64,000 nt of DNA. Source: Rhodosalinus sp041365695 (GTDB taxonomy: Bacteria > Pseudomonadota > Alphaproteobacteria > Rhodobacterales > Rhodobacteraceae). The notes under the pieces are model-generated. The model had not been told where the DNA came from, did no database searches, and was given only the letters and a program-made list of their open reading frames with translations. The translations under genes were made by a program, and so were the position numbers. This document shows, one piece after another, positions 54,606 through 63,430 of the stretch (positions are counted from its first letter, which is position 1; each line of letters opens with the position of its first letter). The stretch covers positions 1 to 64,000 of the forward strand of contig NZ_JBGFSJ010000005.1 of assembly GCF_041365695.1 (NCBI RefSeq). Reading direction: 5' to 3'.

Positions 54606-55955
54606 TCAGGCCGCCGAGAACCCCTTGTCGAGCGCGTCGAGAATCGTGTCGACCTCCGCCTCGGTGATGGTCAGCGGCGGCGACATCAGGATGTTGTGCA
54701 TGCCGAGCCGGACCATGGCCCCCGCCTCGTAGGTGGCCTGGTGGATGCGCTTCATGGTGACCGCATCCATCGGCGTCCGGGCGGCGCGGTCCGACACGAT
54801 CTCGATGCCGGTCATCAGCCCGTGCCCGCCGCGCACGTCGCCCACGATGTCGTGCTTCTCGGCAAGCCGCTTCGCCCCCTCGTAGAGCTGCGTGCCGCGC
54901 GGGCCGGCGTTCGAGCGCGTGTCGAGGCGCAGCGTCTCCTCGAGGCAGGCCACCACCGCCGCCGCGCCCACCGGGTGGGCGGAGTAGGTGTAGCCGTGGA
55001 AGATCGCGCCCTCGGCGTCGGCGGTTTCGAAGACCTCGGCCACCTTCTCGTTGACGAGCGCGGCGCCCACCGGGAAGTAGCCCGAGGTGATGCCCTTGGC
55101 GACGCTCATGAGGTCGGGCTTCACCCCCCAGTGCCGCGCGCCCGACCAGTCGCCGGTGCGCCCGAAGCCGGTGATCACCTCGTCCGAGATCATCAGGATC
55201 CCGTGACGGTCGCAGATGTCGCGCATGAGCGGCATAAGCGTCTCGTGCGGCACGATGACGCCGCCGGCGCCCTGGATCGGTTCCATGATGAAGGCGGCGA
55301 TGGTGCCCGGCCCCTGGAAGGCGATCTCGTCCTCGGCGATCGCGGCGATCTTCTGCGCGAGCCGCGCCGGGTCGATCTCGTCGAAGGGATTGCGGTAGGT
55401 GTAGGGCGAGGGCAGGTGGAAGCAGCCGGGCAGCAGCGGCTCGTAGTTGATGCGGAAGCGGTTGTTGCCGTTCACGCTCGCCCCGCCCCAATGGGTGCCG
55501 TGATAGCCCTTCTTGAGCGACAGGAACTTGGTGCGGCCAGGCTCTCCGCGAAGCTTGTGGTACTGACGCGCGAGCCGCAGGCAGGTGTCCACCGAATCGG
55601 AGCCGCCCGAGGTGAAGAAGACCCGCGCCATGCCGTCTTCCGCGAAGAACTCGCGCACCATCCAGGAGGCCTCGATGGCCGGCGGGTTCGAGGTGCCGGC
55701 GAAGGCGGAGTAGTAGGGCAGTTCCTGCAGCTGGCGGGCGATCGCCTCCTTCACCTTGTCGTTGGAGTAGCCGAGATTGACGCACCAGAGCCCGCCCACG
55801 GCGTCCACCGCCTCGTGGCCGTCGATGTCGGTGATGCGCACGCCCTGCGCCTTGCGGATGATCTTCGGCGCATCGGTCTGCGCCGCGCCCGGATGGCCCA
55901 TCGGGTGCCAGAGATGGCGGGCGTTGTTTTCCTTCAGGAAGTTATCGTCCTTCAT
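54606..55955 (-). CDS. class III (omega) aminotransferase
   Basis: A 449-residue PLP enzyme that moves an amino group from an omega-amine or beta-amino acid to pyruvate or a related keto acid. PLP-binding lysine is in LMSVAKGITSGYFPVGA. Family blocks are FFTSGGSDSVDTCLRLARQY, GYHGTHWGG, the Asp in MISDEVITGFGRTG and IFHGYTYSAHPVGAAA (partial quotes). Candidates include beta-alanine-, taurine- or putrescine-pyruvate transaminase; I cannot choose. The start at ATG 55953-55955 fits the family N-terminus. Confidence 0.88.
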   Translation of the reverse strand: MKDDNFLKENNARHLWHPMGHPGAAQTDAPKIIRKAQGVRITDIDGHEAVDAVGGLWCVNLGYSNDKVKEAIARQLQELPYYSAFAGTSNPPAIEASWMVREFFAEDGMARVFFTSGGSDSVDTCLRLARQYHKLRGEPGRTKFLSLKKGYHGTHWGGASVNGNNRFRINYEPLLPGCFHLPSPYTYRNPFDEIDPARLAQKIAAIAEDEIAFQGPGTIAAFIMEPIQGAGGVIVPHETLMPLMRDICDRHGILMISDEVITGFGRTGDWSGARHWGVKPDLMSVAKGITSGYFPVGAALVNEKVAEVFETADAEGAIFHGYTYSAHPVGAAAVVACLEETLRLDTRSNAGPRGTQLYEGAKRLAEKHDIVGDVRGGHGLMTGIEIVSDRAARTPMDAVTMKRIHQATYEAGAMVRLGMHNILMSPPLTITEAEVDTILDALDKGFSAA

Positions 55956-56067
55956 GGCGGACCTCGCTGTCATGATTTGATCAAATCCTACCAGTCCCTG
56001 CGGCAACGTCCAGCCCGCGCGGCGGAAGATGGACAGCGCGCGCCCGCACATGTAGGACACGCCGGTC

Positions 56068-56553
56068 ATGGCGAAGACGAACGCGAAAAAGGACGACGGC
56101 AATTACAGGGTCGTGGCGGAGAACCGGCGCGCCCGCTTCGATTATGCGATCGAGGAGGATCTCGAATGCGGGATCGTGCTCGAAGGCTCCGAGGTGAAAT
56201 CGCTCCGCCAGGGCGGCGCCAACATCGCCGAGAGCTACGCAACGGTGGACGACGGGGAGCTCTGGCTCGTCAACAGTTCCATCGCGCCCTATGCCCAGGC
56301 CAAGACCTTCGGCCACGAGGAGCGGCGGCGGCGCAAGCTTCTCGTCAACAGGCGCGAGCTCGCGCAGCTGTGGTCCGAGACCCAGAGGAAGGGCATGACG
56401 CTGGTCCCGCTCGTGCTCTACTTCAACCACAAGGGCGTCGCGAAGCTGAAGATCGGCATCGCGAAAGGCAAGAAGCTCGCCGACAAGCGCGAGACGCAGG
56501 CCAAGCGCGACTGGCAGCGCCAGAAGGCGCGGCTGCTCAAGGAGCACGGCTGA
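56068..56553 (+). CDS. smpB: SsrA-binding protein SmpB
   Basis: SmpB carries tmRNA to stalled ribosomes for trans-translation. The 161-residue protein has VVAENRRARFDYAIEEDLECGIVL, GSEVKSLRQGGANIAESYA and the basic C-terminal helix KGKKLADKRETQAKRDWQRQ (partial quotes). The tmRNA gene itself is not in the window. Confidence 0.97.
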   Translation: MAKTNAKKDDGNYRVVAENRRARFDYAIEEDLECGIVLEGSEVKSLRQGGANIAESYATVDDGELWLVNSSIAPYAQAKTFGHEERRRRKLLVNRRELAQLWSETQRKGMTLVPLVLYFNHKGVAKLKIGIAKGKKLADKRETQAKRDWQRQKARLLKEHG

Positions 56554-56614
56554 GCCCCGCCGCAGGCCGCCAGCCGGCCCCAACCTTGCTCTTGCGTGCC
56601 CCGGGTAGTAGGCA

Positions 56615-57502
56615 ATGCGCGACGCGGCTGAACGACGGGTGAAGGCGGTGCAGGACGATCCGAAGACGCTGGTTTCCACGGGCTGGCTTGCCAGACACCT
56701 CGACGATCCCGACATGAGGGTGCTCGACGCGTCCTGGTACCTGCCCGACAAGGGCCGCGACCCGCGGACGGAGTACGACGCGGCCCACATCCCCGGCGCG
56801 CGCTTCTTCGACCTCGACGACATCTCGGACGCGCGGTCCGAGCTGCCGCACATGGCGCCGCCCGTTGAGAAGTTCATGAGCCGGATGCGCGCCATGGGCG
56901 TGGGCGACGGCCACCAGGTCGTCGTCTACGACACCGCCGGCCTCTATTCGGCGGCCCGGGTCTGGTGGCTTTTCCGGCTGATGGGCAAGGACGACGTGGC
57001 CGTGCTCGACGGGGGCTTTCCGAAATGGCAGGCCGAGGCGCGGCCGGTGGAGGACCTGCCGCCGGTCCCGCGCGACCGGCACATGACCGCGCGCCGCCAG
57101 AACTACCTCGTCAAGGACGTGACGCAGGTGGCCGCGGCCGCGAAACTGGGCGACACGGAAATCCTCGACGCGCGCCCGCCCGAACGGTTCCGCGGCGAGG
57201 CGGAGGAACCGCGCCCCGGCCTGCGCGCCGGGCATGTTCCCGGCTCCCGCAACGTGCCGTTCCAGGCGCTTCTGAACGGGGACGGCACGATGAAGGACGC
57301 GCCCGGCCTGCGTGTCGCCTTCGAGGCCGCCGGGGTGGACCTGTCCCGGCCCGCGATCACCACCTGCGGTTCCGGGGTGACCGCGGCGATCCTGAACCTC
57401 GCCCTGGAACGGCTCGGCAAGACCGATCACGCGCTCTATGACGGCTCCTGGGCCGAGTGGGGCCAGTTCGCCACGCTGCCCGTGGCCACCGGAGAAGACT
57501 GA
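56615..57502 (+). CDS. sseA: 3-mercaptopyruvate sulfurtransferase
   Basis: Transfers sulfur from 3-mercaptopyruvate to thiols or cyanide. The 295-residue protein is a tandem rhodanese: an inactive N-terminal half (VLDASWYLPDKGRDPRTEYDAAHIPGA) and a C-terminal half with the MST-type active loop CGSGVTA, persulfide C251 (partial quotes). ATG 56615 gives 24 extra bases. GTG at 56639 or 56648 would start closer to the family N-terminus (DPKTLVSTGWLA). It shares one base (TGATG) with the next gene. Confidence 0.92.
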   Translation: MRDAAERRVKAVQDDPKTLVSTGWLARHLDDPDMRVLDASWYLPDKGRDPRTEYDAAHIPGARFFDLDDISDARSELPHMAPPVEKFMSRMRAMGVGDGHQVVVYDTAGLYSAARVWWLFRLMGKDDVAVLDGGFPKWQAEARPVEDLPPVPRDRHMTARRQNYLVKDVTQVAAAAKLGDTEILDARPPERFRGEAEEPRPGLRAGHVPGSRNVPFQALLNGDGTMKDAPGLRVAFEAAGVDLSRPAITTCGSGVTAAILNLALERLGKTDHALYDGSWAEWGQFATLPVATGED

Positions 57503-58677
57503 TGTTCGAAGAGCTCAAGGCGCTACCCGCCGACAAGATCCTCGCCCTGATGAAGGCGTTCCGCGAGGATCCGCGCGACGACAAGATCGACCTTGGCGTC
57601 GGCGTCTACCGCAACGCCGAGGGCGTCACCCCGGTGATGCGCGCGGTGAAGGCCGCCGAGAAGCGGATCTGGGAGGCGCAGACCACCAAGGCCTACACGG
57701 GGCTCGCGGGCGATCCGGCCTTCGGCGACGCGATGGTCGACCTCGTTCTCGGCGGCGCAGTCCCGCGCGAGCGGGTGGCGGCGGTGGCGACGCCGGGCGG
57801 CACCGGCGCGGTGCGCCAGGCGTTCGAGCTTGCGCGGATGGCCAATCCTGGGCTGCGCGTCTTCGTCTCCGACCCGACCTGGCCCAACCACGTCTCGATC
57901 CTGAAATATCTCGGCATCGAGATGGTGCCCTACCGCTACTTCGACGCCGAGACCGGCGGGGTCGATTTTGCGGGCATGCTTGCGGATATCGGCGCGGCGC
58001 GGCCGGGCGACGTGGTGCTGCTGCACGGCTGCTGCCACAACCCCACTGGCGCGAACCTCAACCGTCCCCAGTGGGCCGAGGTGATCGCCGCGCTTCAGGC
58101 CACCGGCGCGACGCCAATGATCGACCTGGCCTATCAGGGTTTCGGCGACGGGCTGGAGGCGGACGCGGCGCCCACGCGCCAGGTCGTCGCGTCGATGCCG
58201 GAGACGCTCGTCGCGGCGAGCTGCTCGAAGAATTTCGGCGTCTACCGCGAGCGCACCGGCATCCTGATGGGCACGGCGGCGGATCCGGGGCTGCTGCAGG
58301 ACACGATGGCGTATCTCAATCGCCAGAACTTCTCCTTCCCGCCCGATCACGGGGCACGGATCGTGACCGAAGTGCTGACCGACCCGGAGCTTCGCGCCGA
58401 CTGGGAGGCCGAGCTCGAGGAGATGCGCACCGGAATGCTGGAGTTGCGCGAGCAACTGGCGGGCGAGCTTCGGCAGCGCTCCGGCTCGGATCGTTTCGGC
58501 TTTCTCGCTCAGCATCGGGGCATGTTCTCGCGGCTGGGCGCGGATCCCGACAAGGTCGAGACGCTGCGCGCCGATCACGGCATCTACATGGTGGGCGATT
58601 CGCGCATGAACATCGCGGGGCTGAACCGCGAGTCGGTGCCGAAGCTGGCCCAGGCGATCATCGCCGCCGGGCTCTGA
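57502..58677 (+). CDS. aspartate/aromatic aminotransferase family protein
   Basis: A 391-residue class I PLP transaminase of the AspC/TyrB type. It has IDLGVGVYRNAEGVTPVM at the start, YTGLAGDPAFGDAM, the PLP lysine in ASCSKNFGVYRERTG and the substrate-carboxylate arginine near GDSRMNIAGLN (partial quotes). Substrates could be aspartate, tyrosine/phenylalanine or cysteine. Coupling to the mercaptopyruvate sulfurtransferase gene suggests it transaminates cysteine to 3-mercaptopyruvate, but this is inference. Confidence 0.9.
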   Translation: MFEELKALPADKILALMKAFREDPRDDKIDLGVGVYRNAEGVTPVMRAVKAAEKRIWEAQTTKAYTGLAGDPAFGDAMVDLVLGGAVPRERVAAVATPGGTGAVRQAFELARMANPGLRVFVSDPTWPNHVSILKYLGIEMVPYRYFDAETGGVDFAGMLADIGAARPGDVVLLHGCCHNPTGANLNRPQWAEVIAALQATGATPMIDLAYQGFGDGLEADAAPTRQVVASMPETLVAASCSKNFGVYRERTGILMGTAADPGLLQDTMAYLNRQNFSFPPDHGARIVTEVLTDPELRADWEAELEEMRTGMLELREQLAGELRQRSGSDRFGFLAQHRGMFSRLGADPDKVETLRADHGIYMVGDSRMNIAGLNRESVPKLAQAIIAAGL

Positions 58678-58697
58678 CCCGTCCGGCGCGGCCCGGC

Positions 58698-59414
58698 TCA
58701 CACCGGGACGCGCCCGCGCGGCCCCAGAAGGAAGGCGTCGTCGCCTTCGAAAACCGCGGGCACGAGGTCTCGGCCCCATCCCGCGCCACCGTCCAGATTG
58801 ACGCGGTTGCCGTAATGGCGCGGATACTCGATCGCGGTATGCCCGTGCACCACGAGCCAGGGGAACGCGCGGGCGTGGTCCAGGAACGGGTCGCGAATCC
58901 AGAGAAGATCGTCCTCCGTCTGCTCCTCGAGGGGGACGCCGGGCCGGATACCGGCGTGGACGAAAAGCAACCCGCCGGCCATGTGCCAGAGCGGGCGGGC
59001 GCGCAGGAATTGCAGATGCGACGCCGGCACCGCGTCGCGCGCCTCGGCCAGCACCTCCAGCGGGGGGCGGTCGTCGGCCTTTATCCCGTAGGAGGCAAGC
59101 GTCGCCGGCCCGCCAAGCTGGGGGGTCAGCCAGCCCCGCCCCGACAGGACGCGCGGATCGTGCTCGGCGCCGTGATCGAGGAACCGCTCGAACAGCCGGT
59201 CATGGTTGCCCTTCAGGACGATCCAGGGCCGCCCCTCGGCAAGGCCCCGGATCAGCAGGTCGATGACGCCGCGGCTGTCGGGGCCGCGGTCGACGAGGTC
59301 GCCCAGGAAGACCACCGGCGCGTCCGGCGCGCCGGGGTCGTCGTCGATGCGGGCCAGCGCTTCTTCCAGCGCGTCACGGTAGCCGTGGATGTCGCCGACG
59401 GCGTAGATCGTCAT
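58698..59414 (-). CDS. PPP-type metallophosphatase (serine/threonine phosphatase/ApaH-like)
   Basis: A 238-residue calcineurin-like phosphatase with metal motifs YAVGDIHGY, FLGDLVDRGPDS and LKGNHDRLF, and late histidines in FVHAGIRPG and VVHGHTAIEYP. It could act on phosphoproteins or small nucleotides. Its stop lies 20 nt from the convergent aminotransferase, and its start is 52 nt downstream of serA, so it may be the last gene of the serC-serA transcript. Confidence 0.92.
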   Translation of the reverse strand: MTIYAVGDIHGYRDALEEALARIDDDPGAPDAPVVFLGDLVDRGPDSRGVIDLLIRGLAEGRPWIVLKGNHDRLFERFLDHGAEHDPRVLSGRGWLTPQLGGPATLASYGIKADDRPPLEVLAEARDAVPASHLQFLRARPLWHMAGGLLFVHAGIRPGVPLEEQTEDDLLWIRDPFLDHARAFPWLVVHGHTAIEYPRHYGNRVNLDGGAGWGRDLVPAVFEGDDAFLLGPRGRVPV

Positions 59415-59466
59415 GAGCCATTCCCATTCAAGCCGGACCCGGCCAGACCGCGCCGCGCGGGGGCGG

Positions 59467-61062
59467 TCACGCCACGTCGAACTCCAGCGGCTTCACCTGA
59501 CCGAAAAGACCGGTCGCCCGCAACTCCTCGACCGCCGGGGCCGGGATCGGCGCGTCGACATAGAGAAGCGCGATGGCCTCGCCCTTCGCGGCTTTCCGCC
59601 CCAGGGTGAAGTTGGCGATGTTCACGCCGTTCTTGCCCATGGTCTGGCCGAGCGTGCCGATGATGCCGGGCACGTCCTCGTTGGTGGTATAGACCATGTG
59701 CCGCCCGATCTCGGCGTCGATGTTGATGCCCTTGATCTGGATGAAACGCGGCTTGCCGTCGGAAAACACGGTCCCGGCGATCGAGCGTTCGCGCTTGCCG
59801 GTCACCACGGTCACCTTGACGTAGCCTTCGAATACGCCCGATTTCGCCTGGTTGGTCGTCGAGGTCTTGATGCCCCGCTCCTGCGCGATCAGCGGCGCGG
59901 AGACCATGTTCACGTCGGGATTGGCGCGCTTCATGATCCCGGCGATGACCGAGCAGTTAAGCGCCTCCAGGTTCATCTCGGAGACCGAGCCGTCATAGAG
60001 GATGTTGATCGCCTGGATCGGCTCGTCGGTCATCTGGCCGATGAAGCTGCCCAGATGATCGGCCAGCTTGAGCCAGGGGCCCATCACCTTGGCCTCCTCC
60101 GCGGTGACCGACGGCATGTTGAGCGCATTCGTCACCGCCCCCGTCAGCAGGTAGTCCGACATCTGCTCGGCCACCTGGAGCGCGACGTTCTCCTGCGCCT
60201 CGGTGGTGGCCGCGCCCAGATGCGGCGTGCAGACCACGCCCGGCAGGCCGAAAAGCGCGTTCTCGGTGGCGGGCTCGACCTCGAAGACGTCGATGCCCGC
60301 GCCCGCGACATGGCCGGATTTCACCAGCTCGGCCAGCGCCGCCTCGTCGACCAGCCCGCCGCGGGCGCAGTTGACGATGCGCACGCCCGTCTTCGTCTTT
60401 TCCAGGTTCTCGCGGCTCAGGATGTTCTTCGTCTGGTCGGTCAGCGGCACGTGCAGCGTGATGAAGTCGGCCCGGCCGAGCAGCTCGTCGAGCTCGACCT
60501 TCTCCACGCCCATCCTGTCGGCCTTCTCCTGGCTGAGGAAGGGATCGTAGGCCACGACCTTCATCCGCAGGCCGCGGGCGCGATCGCACACGATGGAGCC
60601 GATGTTCCCCGCCCCGATCACGCCCAGCGTCTTGGCGGTAAGCTCCACGCCCATGAAGCGCGATTTCTCCCACTTGCCGGCATGGGTCGAGGCGCTGGCC
60701 TCGGGGATCTGGCGGGCGACGGCGAACATCAGCGCGATGGCGTGCTCGGCGGTGGTGATCGAGTTGCCGAAGGGCGTGTTCATCACGATCACGCCCTTCT
60801 TGGAGGCCGCCTCGCGGTCCACGTTGTCCACGCCGATGCCGGCGCGGCCGATGACCTTCAGGTTGTCCGCCGCCTCCAGGAGCTTCGCGGTCACCTTCGT
60901 CGCCGAGCGGATCGCGAGGCCGTCATAGCCGCCGATGATCTCCTGCAGCTTTTCCTTGTCCTTGCCCACCTCGGGCATGAAATCCACCTCGATCCCCCGG
61001 TCGCGGAAGATCTGCACGGCGGTGTCCGACAGCTTGTCGGAAACGAGAACCTTGGGAGCCAT
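59467..61062 (-). CDS. serA: D-3-phosphoglycerate dehydrogenase
   Basis: First step of serine synthesis, oxidising 3-phosphoglycerate to 3-phosphohydroxypyruvate. The 531-residue long form has substrate/nucleotide domains with GRAGIGVDNVD, the Rossmann GVIGAGNIGSIV and catalytic Arg, Glu and His in NCARGGLVDE, DVFEVEP and CTPHLGAATTEAQ. An intervening domain and a C-terminal ACT domain (about 455-531, YTTNEDVPGIIGTLGQTM) follow, usually the serine-feedback site. The ATG at 61060-61062 gives the family N-terminus APKVLVSDKLS. It follows serC by 131 nt containing two palindromes. Confidence 0.97.
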   Translation of the reverse strand: MAPKVLVSDKLSDTAVQIFRDRGIEVDFMPEVGKDKEKLQEIIGGYDGLAIRSATKVTAKLLEAADNLKVIGRAGIGVDNVDREAASKKGVIVMNTPFGNSITTAEHAIALMFAVARQIPEASASTHAGKWEKSRFMGVELTAKTLGVIGAGNIGSIVCDRARGLRMKVVAYDPFLSQEKADRMGVEKVELDELLGRADFITLHVPLTDQTKNILSRENLEKTKTGVRIVNCARGGLVDEAALAELVKSGHVAGAGIDVFEVEPATENALFGLPGVVCTPHLGAATTEAQENVALQVAEQMSDYLLTGAVTNALNMPSVTAEEAKVMGPWLKLADHLGSFIGQMTDEPIQAINILYDGSVSEMNLEALNCSVIAGIMKRANPDVNMVSAPLIAQERGIKTSTTNQAKSGVFEGYVKVTVVTGKRERSIAGTVFSDGKPRFIQIKGINIDAEIGRHMVYTTNEDVPGIIGTLGQTMGKNGVNIANFTLGRKAAKGEAIALLYVDAPIPAPAVEELRATGLFGQVKPLEFDVA

Positions 61063-61082
61063 TTTTGTTTTCCTCGAAGAAC

Positions 61083-61103
61083 GGCGCGTGCCGGGCACGC
61101 ACC
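61083..61103. repeat. palindromic repeat, copy 1 (one mismatch)
   Basis: Left arm GGCGCGTGCC, central G, right arm GGCACGCACC: an inverted repeat of 10+10 around one base, nine of ten pairs matching. It lies between serC and serA and is followed 83 nt on by a second, perfect copy in the same orientation. Confidence 0.75.
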
Positions 61104-61165
61104 CTGCTGTTGGGTTGCTGGTCCCGGCGCCCTTCACGACGCGCCGGGCGGGATATCGGGGGTGG

Positions 61166-61186
61166 GGCGCGTGCCAGGCACGCGCC
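61166..61186. repeat. palindromic repeat, copy 2 (perfect)
   Basis: Left arm GGCGCGTGCC, central A, right arm GGCACGCGCC, a perfect 10+10 inverted repeat ending 7 nt before the serC stop codon. The two copies share 19 of 21 positions. A protein-binding dyad, a REP-like element or an mRNA stabilising hairpin are all possible. The two copies could also pair with each other. Confidence 0.75.
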
Positions 61187-61193
61187 TTCGGGA

Positions 61194-62351
61194 TCACGCG
61201 GCCTGGGCCTGCTCGGCGATCTGGGTCTCGAACGCCCAGTCGAGCCAGGGCAGCATCGCCTCGATGTCAACAAGCTCCACCGTGGCGCCGCACCAGATGC
61301 GCAGCCCCGGGGGCGCGTCGCGGTAGGCGCCCACGTCGAGCGCCACGCCCTCCGCCTCCAGCCGCTTGGCCACCGCCTTGGCGAAGGCGGCGCCGTCGGC
61401 GATCCGCGCGTCGGCGAACTTCAGGCAGACGGAGGTGTTCGACCGTGTCGCCGGATCCTTGGCGAGGTTCTCGATCCAGTCGCGGGCCTCGCAGAACTCC
61501 CAGACGGCCTTCGCGTTGGCGTCGGCCCTGGCCTTCAGCCCCTCGAGCCCGCCGATCTCGCGCGCCCAGTCGAGCGCGAGAAGGTAGTCCTCCACGCAGA
61601 GCATCGAGGGCGTGTTGATCGTCGCGCCCTCGAACAGCCCCTCGTTGAGCTTGCCGCCCTTCGTCATGCGGAAGATCTTCGGCAGCGGCCAGGGCGGCGT
61701 GTAGCTTTCGAGCCGCTCGACCGCGCGGGGGGAAAGGATCAGCATCCCGTGCGCCGCCTCGCCGCCCATGACCTTCTGCCAGGAGAAGGTGACGACGTCG
61801 AGCTTCTCCCATGGCAGGTCCTGCGCGAAGGCGGCGGAGGTCGCGTCGCAGATCGTCAGGCCGGCGCGGTCGTCCGGGATCGCGGCGCCGTCGGGCACGC
61901 GCACGCCGCTTGTCGTCCCGTTCCAGGTGAAGACCACGTCGGCGTCGAAATCGACCTGCGAAAGGTCCACGATCTCGCCGTAGTCGGCCTCGCGCACGGT
62001 GGCGTCGAGTTTCAGCTGCTTGACGGCGTCCGTGACCCAGCCCGCGCCGAAGCTTTCCCAGGCGAGCATCTCGCATGTCCGCGCGCCGAGAAGCGACCAC
62101 ATCGCCATCTCGACCGCCCCGGTGTCGGAGGCGGGCACGATCCCGATGCGGTAGTCGTCGGGCACGCCGAGGATTTCGCGCGTGCCCTCGATCGCGGCCT
62201 TGAGCTTCTCCTTGCCCACCGCGGCGCGATGGGAGCGCCCGAGCGGCGCGTCGGCCAGCCTGTCGAGGGTAAAGACGGGGGGTTTGGCGCAGGGGCCGGA
62301 GGAAAAACGCGGATTGCCCGGCCGCGTCTCCGGTTTGGTCGAAGCCGTCAT
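61194..62351 (-). CDS. serC: phosphoserine aminotransferase
   Basis: Second step of serine synthesis, PLP-dependent transamination of 3-phosphohydroxypyruvate. The 385-residue protein is of the alphaproteobacterial type: NPRFSSGPCAKPP at the start, GIVPASDTGAVEMAMWSLLG, the PLP lysine in TFSWQKVMGGEAAHGML and FEGATINTPSMLCVEDYL (partial quotes). It is first in serC-serA, preceded by a leader with two hairpins. Confidence 0.95.
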   Translation of the reverse strand: MTASTKPETRPGNPRFSSGPCAKPPVFTLDRLADAPLGRSHRAAVGKEKLKAAIEGTREILGVPDDYRIGIVPASDTGAVEMAMWSLLGARTCEMLAWESFGAGWVTDAVKQLKLDATVREADYGEIVDLSQVDFDADVVFTWNGTTSGVRVPDGAAIPDDRAGLTICDATSAAFAQDLPWEKLDVVTFSWQKVMGGEAAHGMLILSPRAVERLESYTPPWPLPKIFRMTKGGKLNEGLFEGATINTPSMLCVEDYLLALDWAREIGGLEGLKARADANAKAVWEFCEARDWIENLAKDPATRSNTSVCLKFADARIADGAAFAKAVAKRLEAEGVALDVGAYRDAPPGLRIWCGATVELVDIEAMLPWLDWAFETQIAEQAQAA

Positions 62352-62396
62352 GTCGATATCCTTCCAGATATTCGCCCCTCGTTGGGGAGGGGTGTC
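62352..62396 (-). ncRNA. serC leader RNA (serC-motif-like cis-regulatory structure)
   Basis: Immediately before the serC ATG on the minus strand there are two hairpins. The upstream one pairs 62387-62392 with 62375-62380 (CCCCTC/GAGGGG, extendable by a G-T and a C-G pair). The downstream one pairs about 62367-62371 with 62355-62359 (ATATC/GATAT) and puts the ribosome-binding purines GGAAG in its loop. A conserved 'serC' RNA motif upstream of serC-serA operons is described in alphaproteobacteria. Position and arrangement fit, but I cannot run the covariance model. Confidence 0.55.
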
Positions 62397-62512
62397 CCGC
62401 GAACGGGGTTAGGACCGTTTCGCGCCTTTCACAAGATGGAAAATGTCGCTAGATCGCGCGAAAGCGTCGCATCGGCTCGATGCGCGCCCACGATAGGAAA
62501 CGCCCCGCCCCC
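62397..62512. promoter_or_regulatory. divergent serC/serB promoter region
   Basis: About 116 nt between the serC leader and serB, without a gene. It should contain both promoters. AAAATG-containing A-rich DNA near 62435-62450 is the only AT-richer patch. No operator is clear. Confidence 0.35.
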
Positions 62513-63397
62513 ATGCAGACCGTCACGCTTCTGACCGACCCCGCCCGCCCGACGCTGGACACCGCGCTCGTTGAGAGCCTTCGAAACGCCTGGGGCGGAG
62601 GGGTCGCACGCTGGCTTTCGCCCGGCGAGGCGGCGGAGTTCGAGGTGCCCGCGCCGCCCCGCAACCTCCGGGATGTCTGGGAGGAGCTTCAGCGCCTCGG
62701 CGTGGACCTCGCGGTGCAGCAAGCGGGCGATCGGCGCAAGAAGCTGCTGGTGGCGGACATGGACAGCACCATGATCCGGCAGGAATGCATCGACGAGCTG
62801 GCCGAGGTCGCGGGCGTGGGCGCGCATGTCCGCGAGATCACCGCGCGGGCGATGAACGGCGAGCTGGATTTCGAGGGCGCGCTCACCGAGCGCGTGGCCC
62901 TGCTCGAGGGGCTCGACGAAGCGGTGATCCAGGAGGTGCTCGCCTCGCGCATCACCCCCATGCCGGGAGGCGCTGCGCTGGTGGCGACGATGCGCGCGGC
63001 CGGCGCGCACACGCTTCTCGTCTCGGGGGGCTTCACGGCCTTCACCGGGCCGGTGGCCGAGGCGATCGGCTTTAACGAGGCGCGCGCGAACCTGCTGGAA
63101 AGCGAGGACGGCAGGCTCACGGGCACGGTCGCGCGGCCCATCCTGGGACGTGACGCCAAGGTGCGCGCGCTGGAGGAGACCGCGGCGCGCCTCGGGATCA
63201 CGGACTCCGAAGTGCTGGCCGTGGGCGATGGCGCGAACGACCTCGGCATGCTGGGGCGGGCGGGCCTCGGGGTCGCGCTTCATGCCAAACCCGCCGTGCA
63301 GGCGCTTTGCGAGGTCCGCGTGAACCACGGCGACTTGACGGCGCTTCTTTACCTGCAGGGATACGCGCGGTCGGAGTTCACCGCGGCCGGCCGCTAG
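62513..63397 (+). CDS. serB: phosphoserine phosphatase
   Basis: Final step of serine synthesis. The 294-residue HAD enzyme has motif I in VADMDSTMIRQECIDELA (nucleophile D in DxDST), motif II in TLLVSGGFTAFT, motif III lysine near GRDAKVRALEE and motif IV in AVGDGANDLGML (partial quotes). An N-terminal part (about 1-80) is the short ACT-like half seen in SerB. It is divergent from serC-serA, so all three serine genes are clustered. Confidence 0.96.
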   Translation: MQTVTLLTDPARPTLDTALVESLRNAWGGGVARWLSPGEAAEFEVPAPPRNLRDVWEELQRLGVDLAVQQAGDRRKKLLVADMDSTMIRQECIDELAEVAGVGAHVREITARAMNGELDFEGALTERVALLEGLDEAVIQEVLASRITPMPGGAALVATMRAAGAHTLLVSGGFTAFTGPVAEAIGFNEARANLLESEDGRLTGTVARPILGRDAKVRALEETAARLGITDSEVLAVGDGANDLGMLGRAGLGVALHAKPAVQALCEVRVNHGDLTALLYLQGYARSEFTAAGR

Positions 63398-63430
63398 CGG
63401 ATGGTGGACGCGGCCGCGGGGCGCGCGCGG

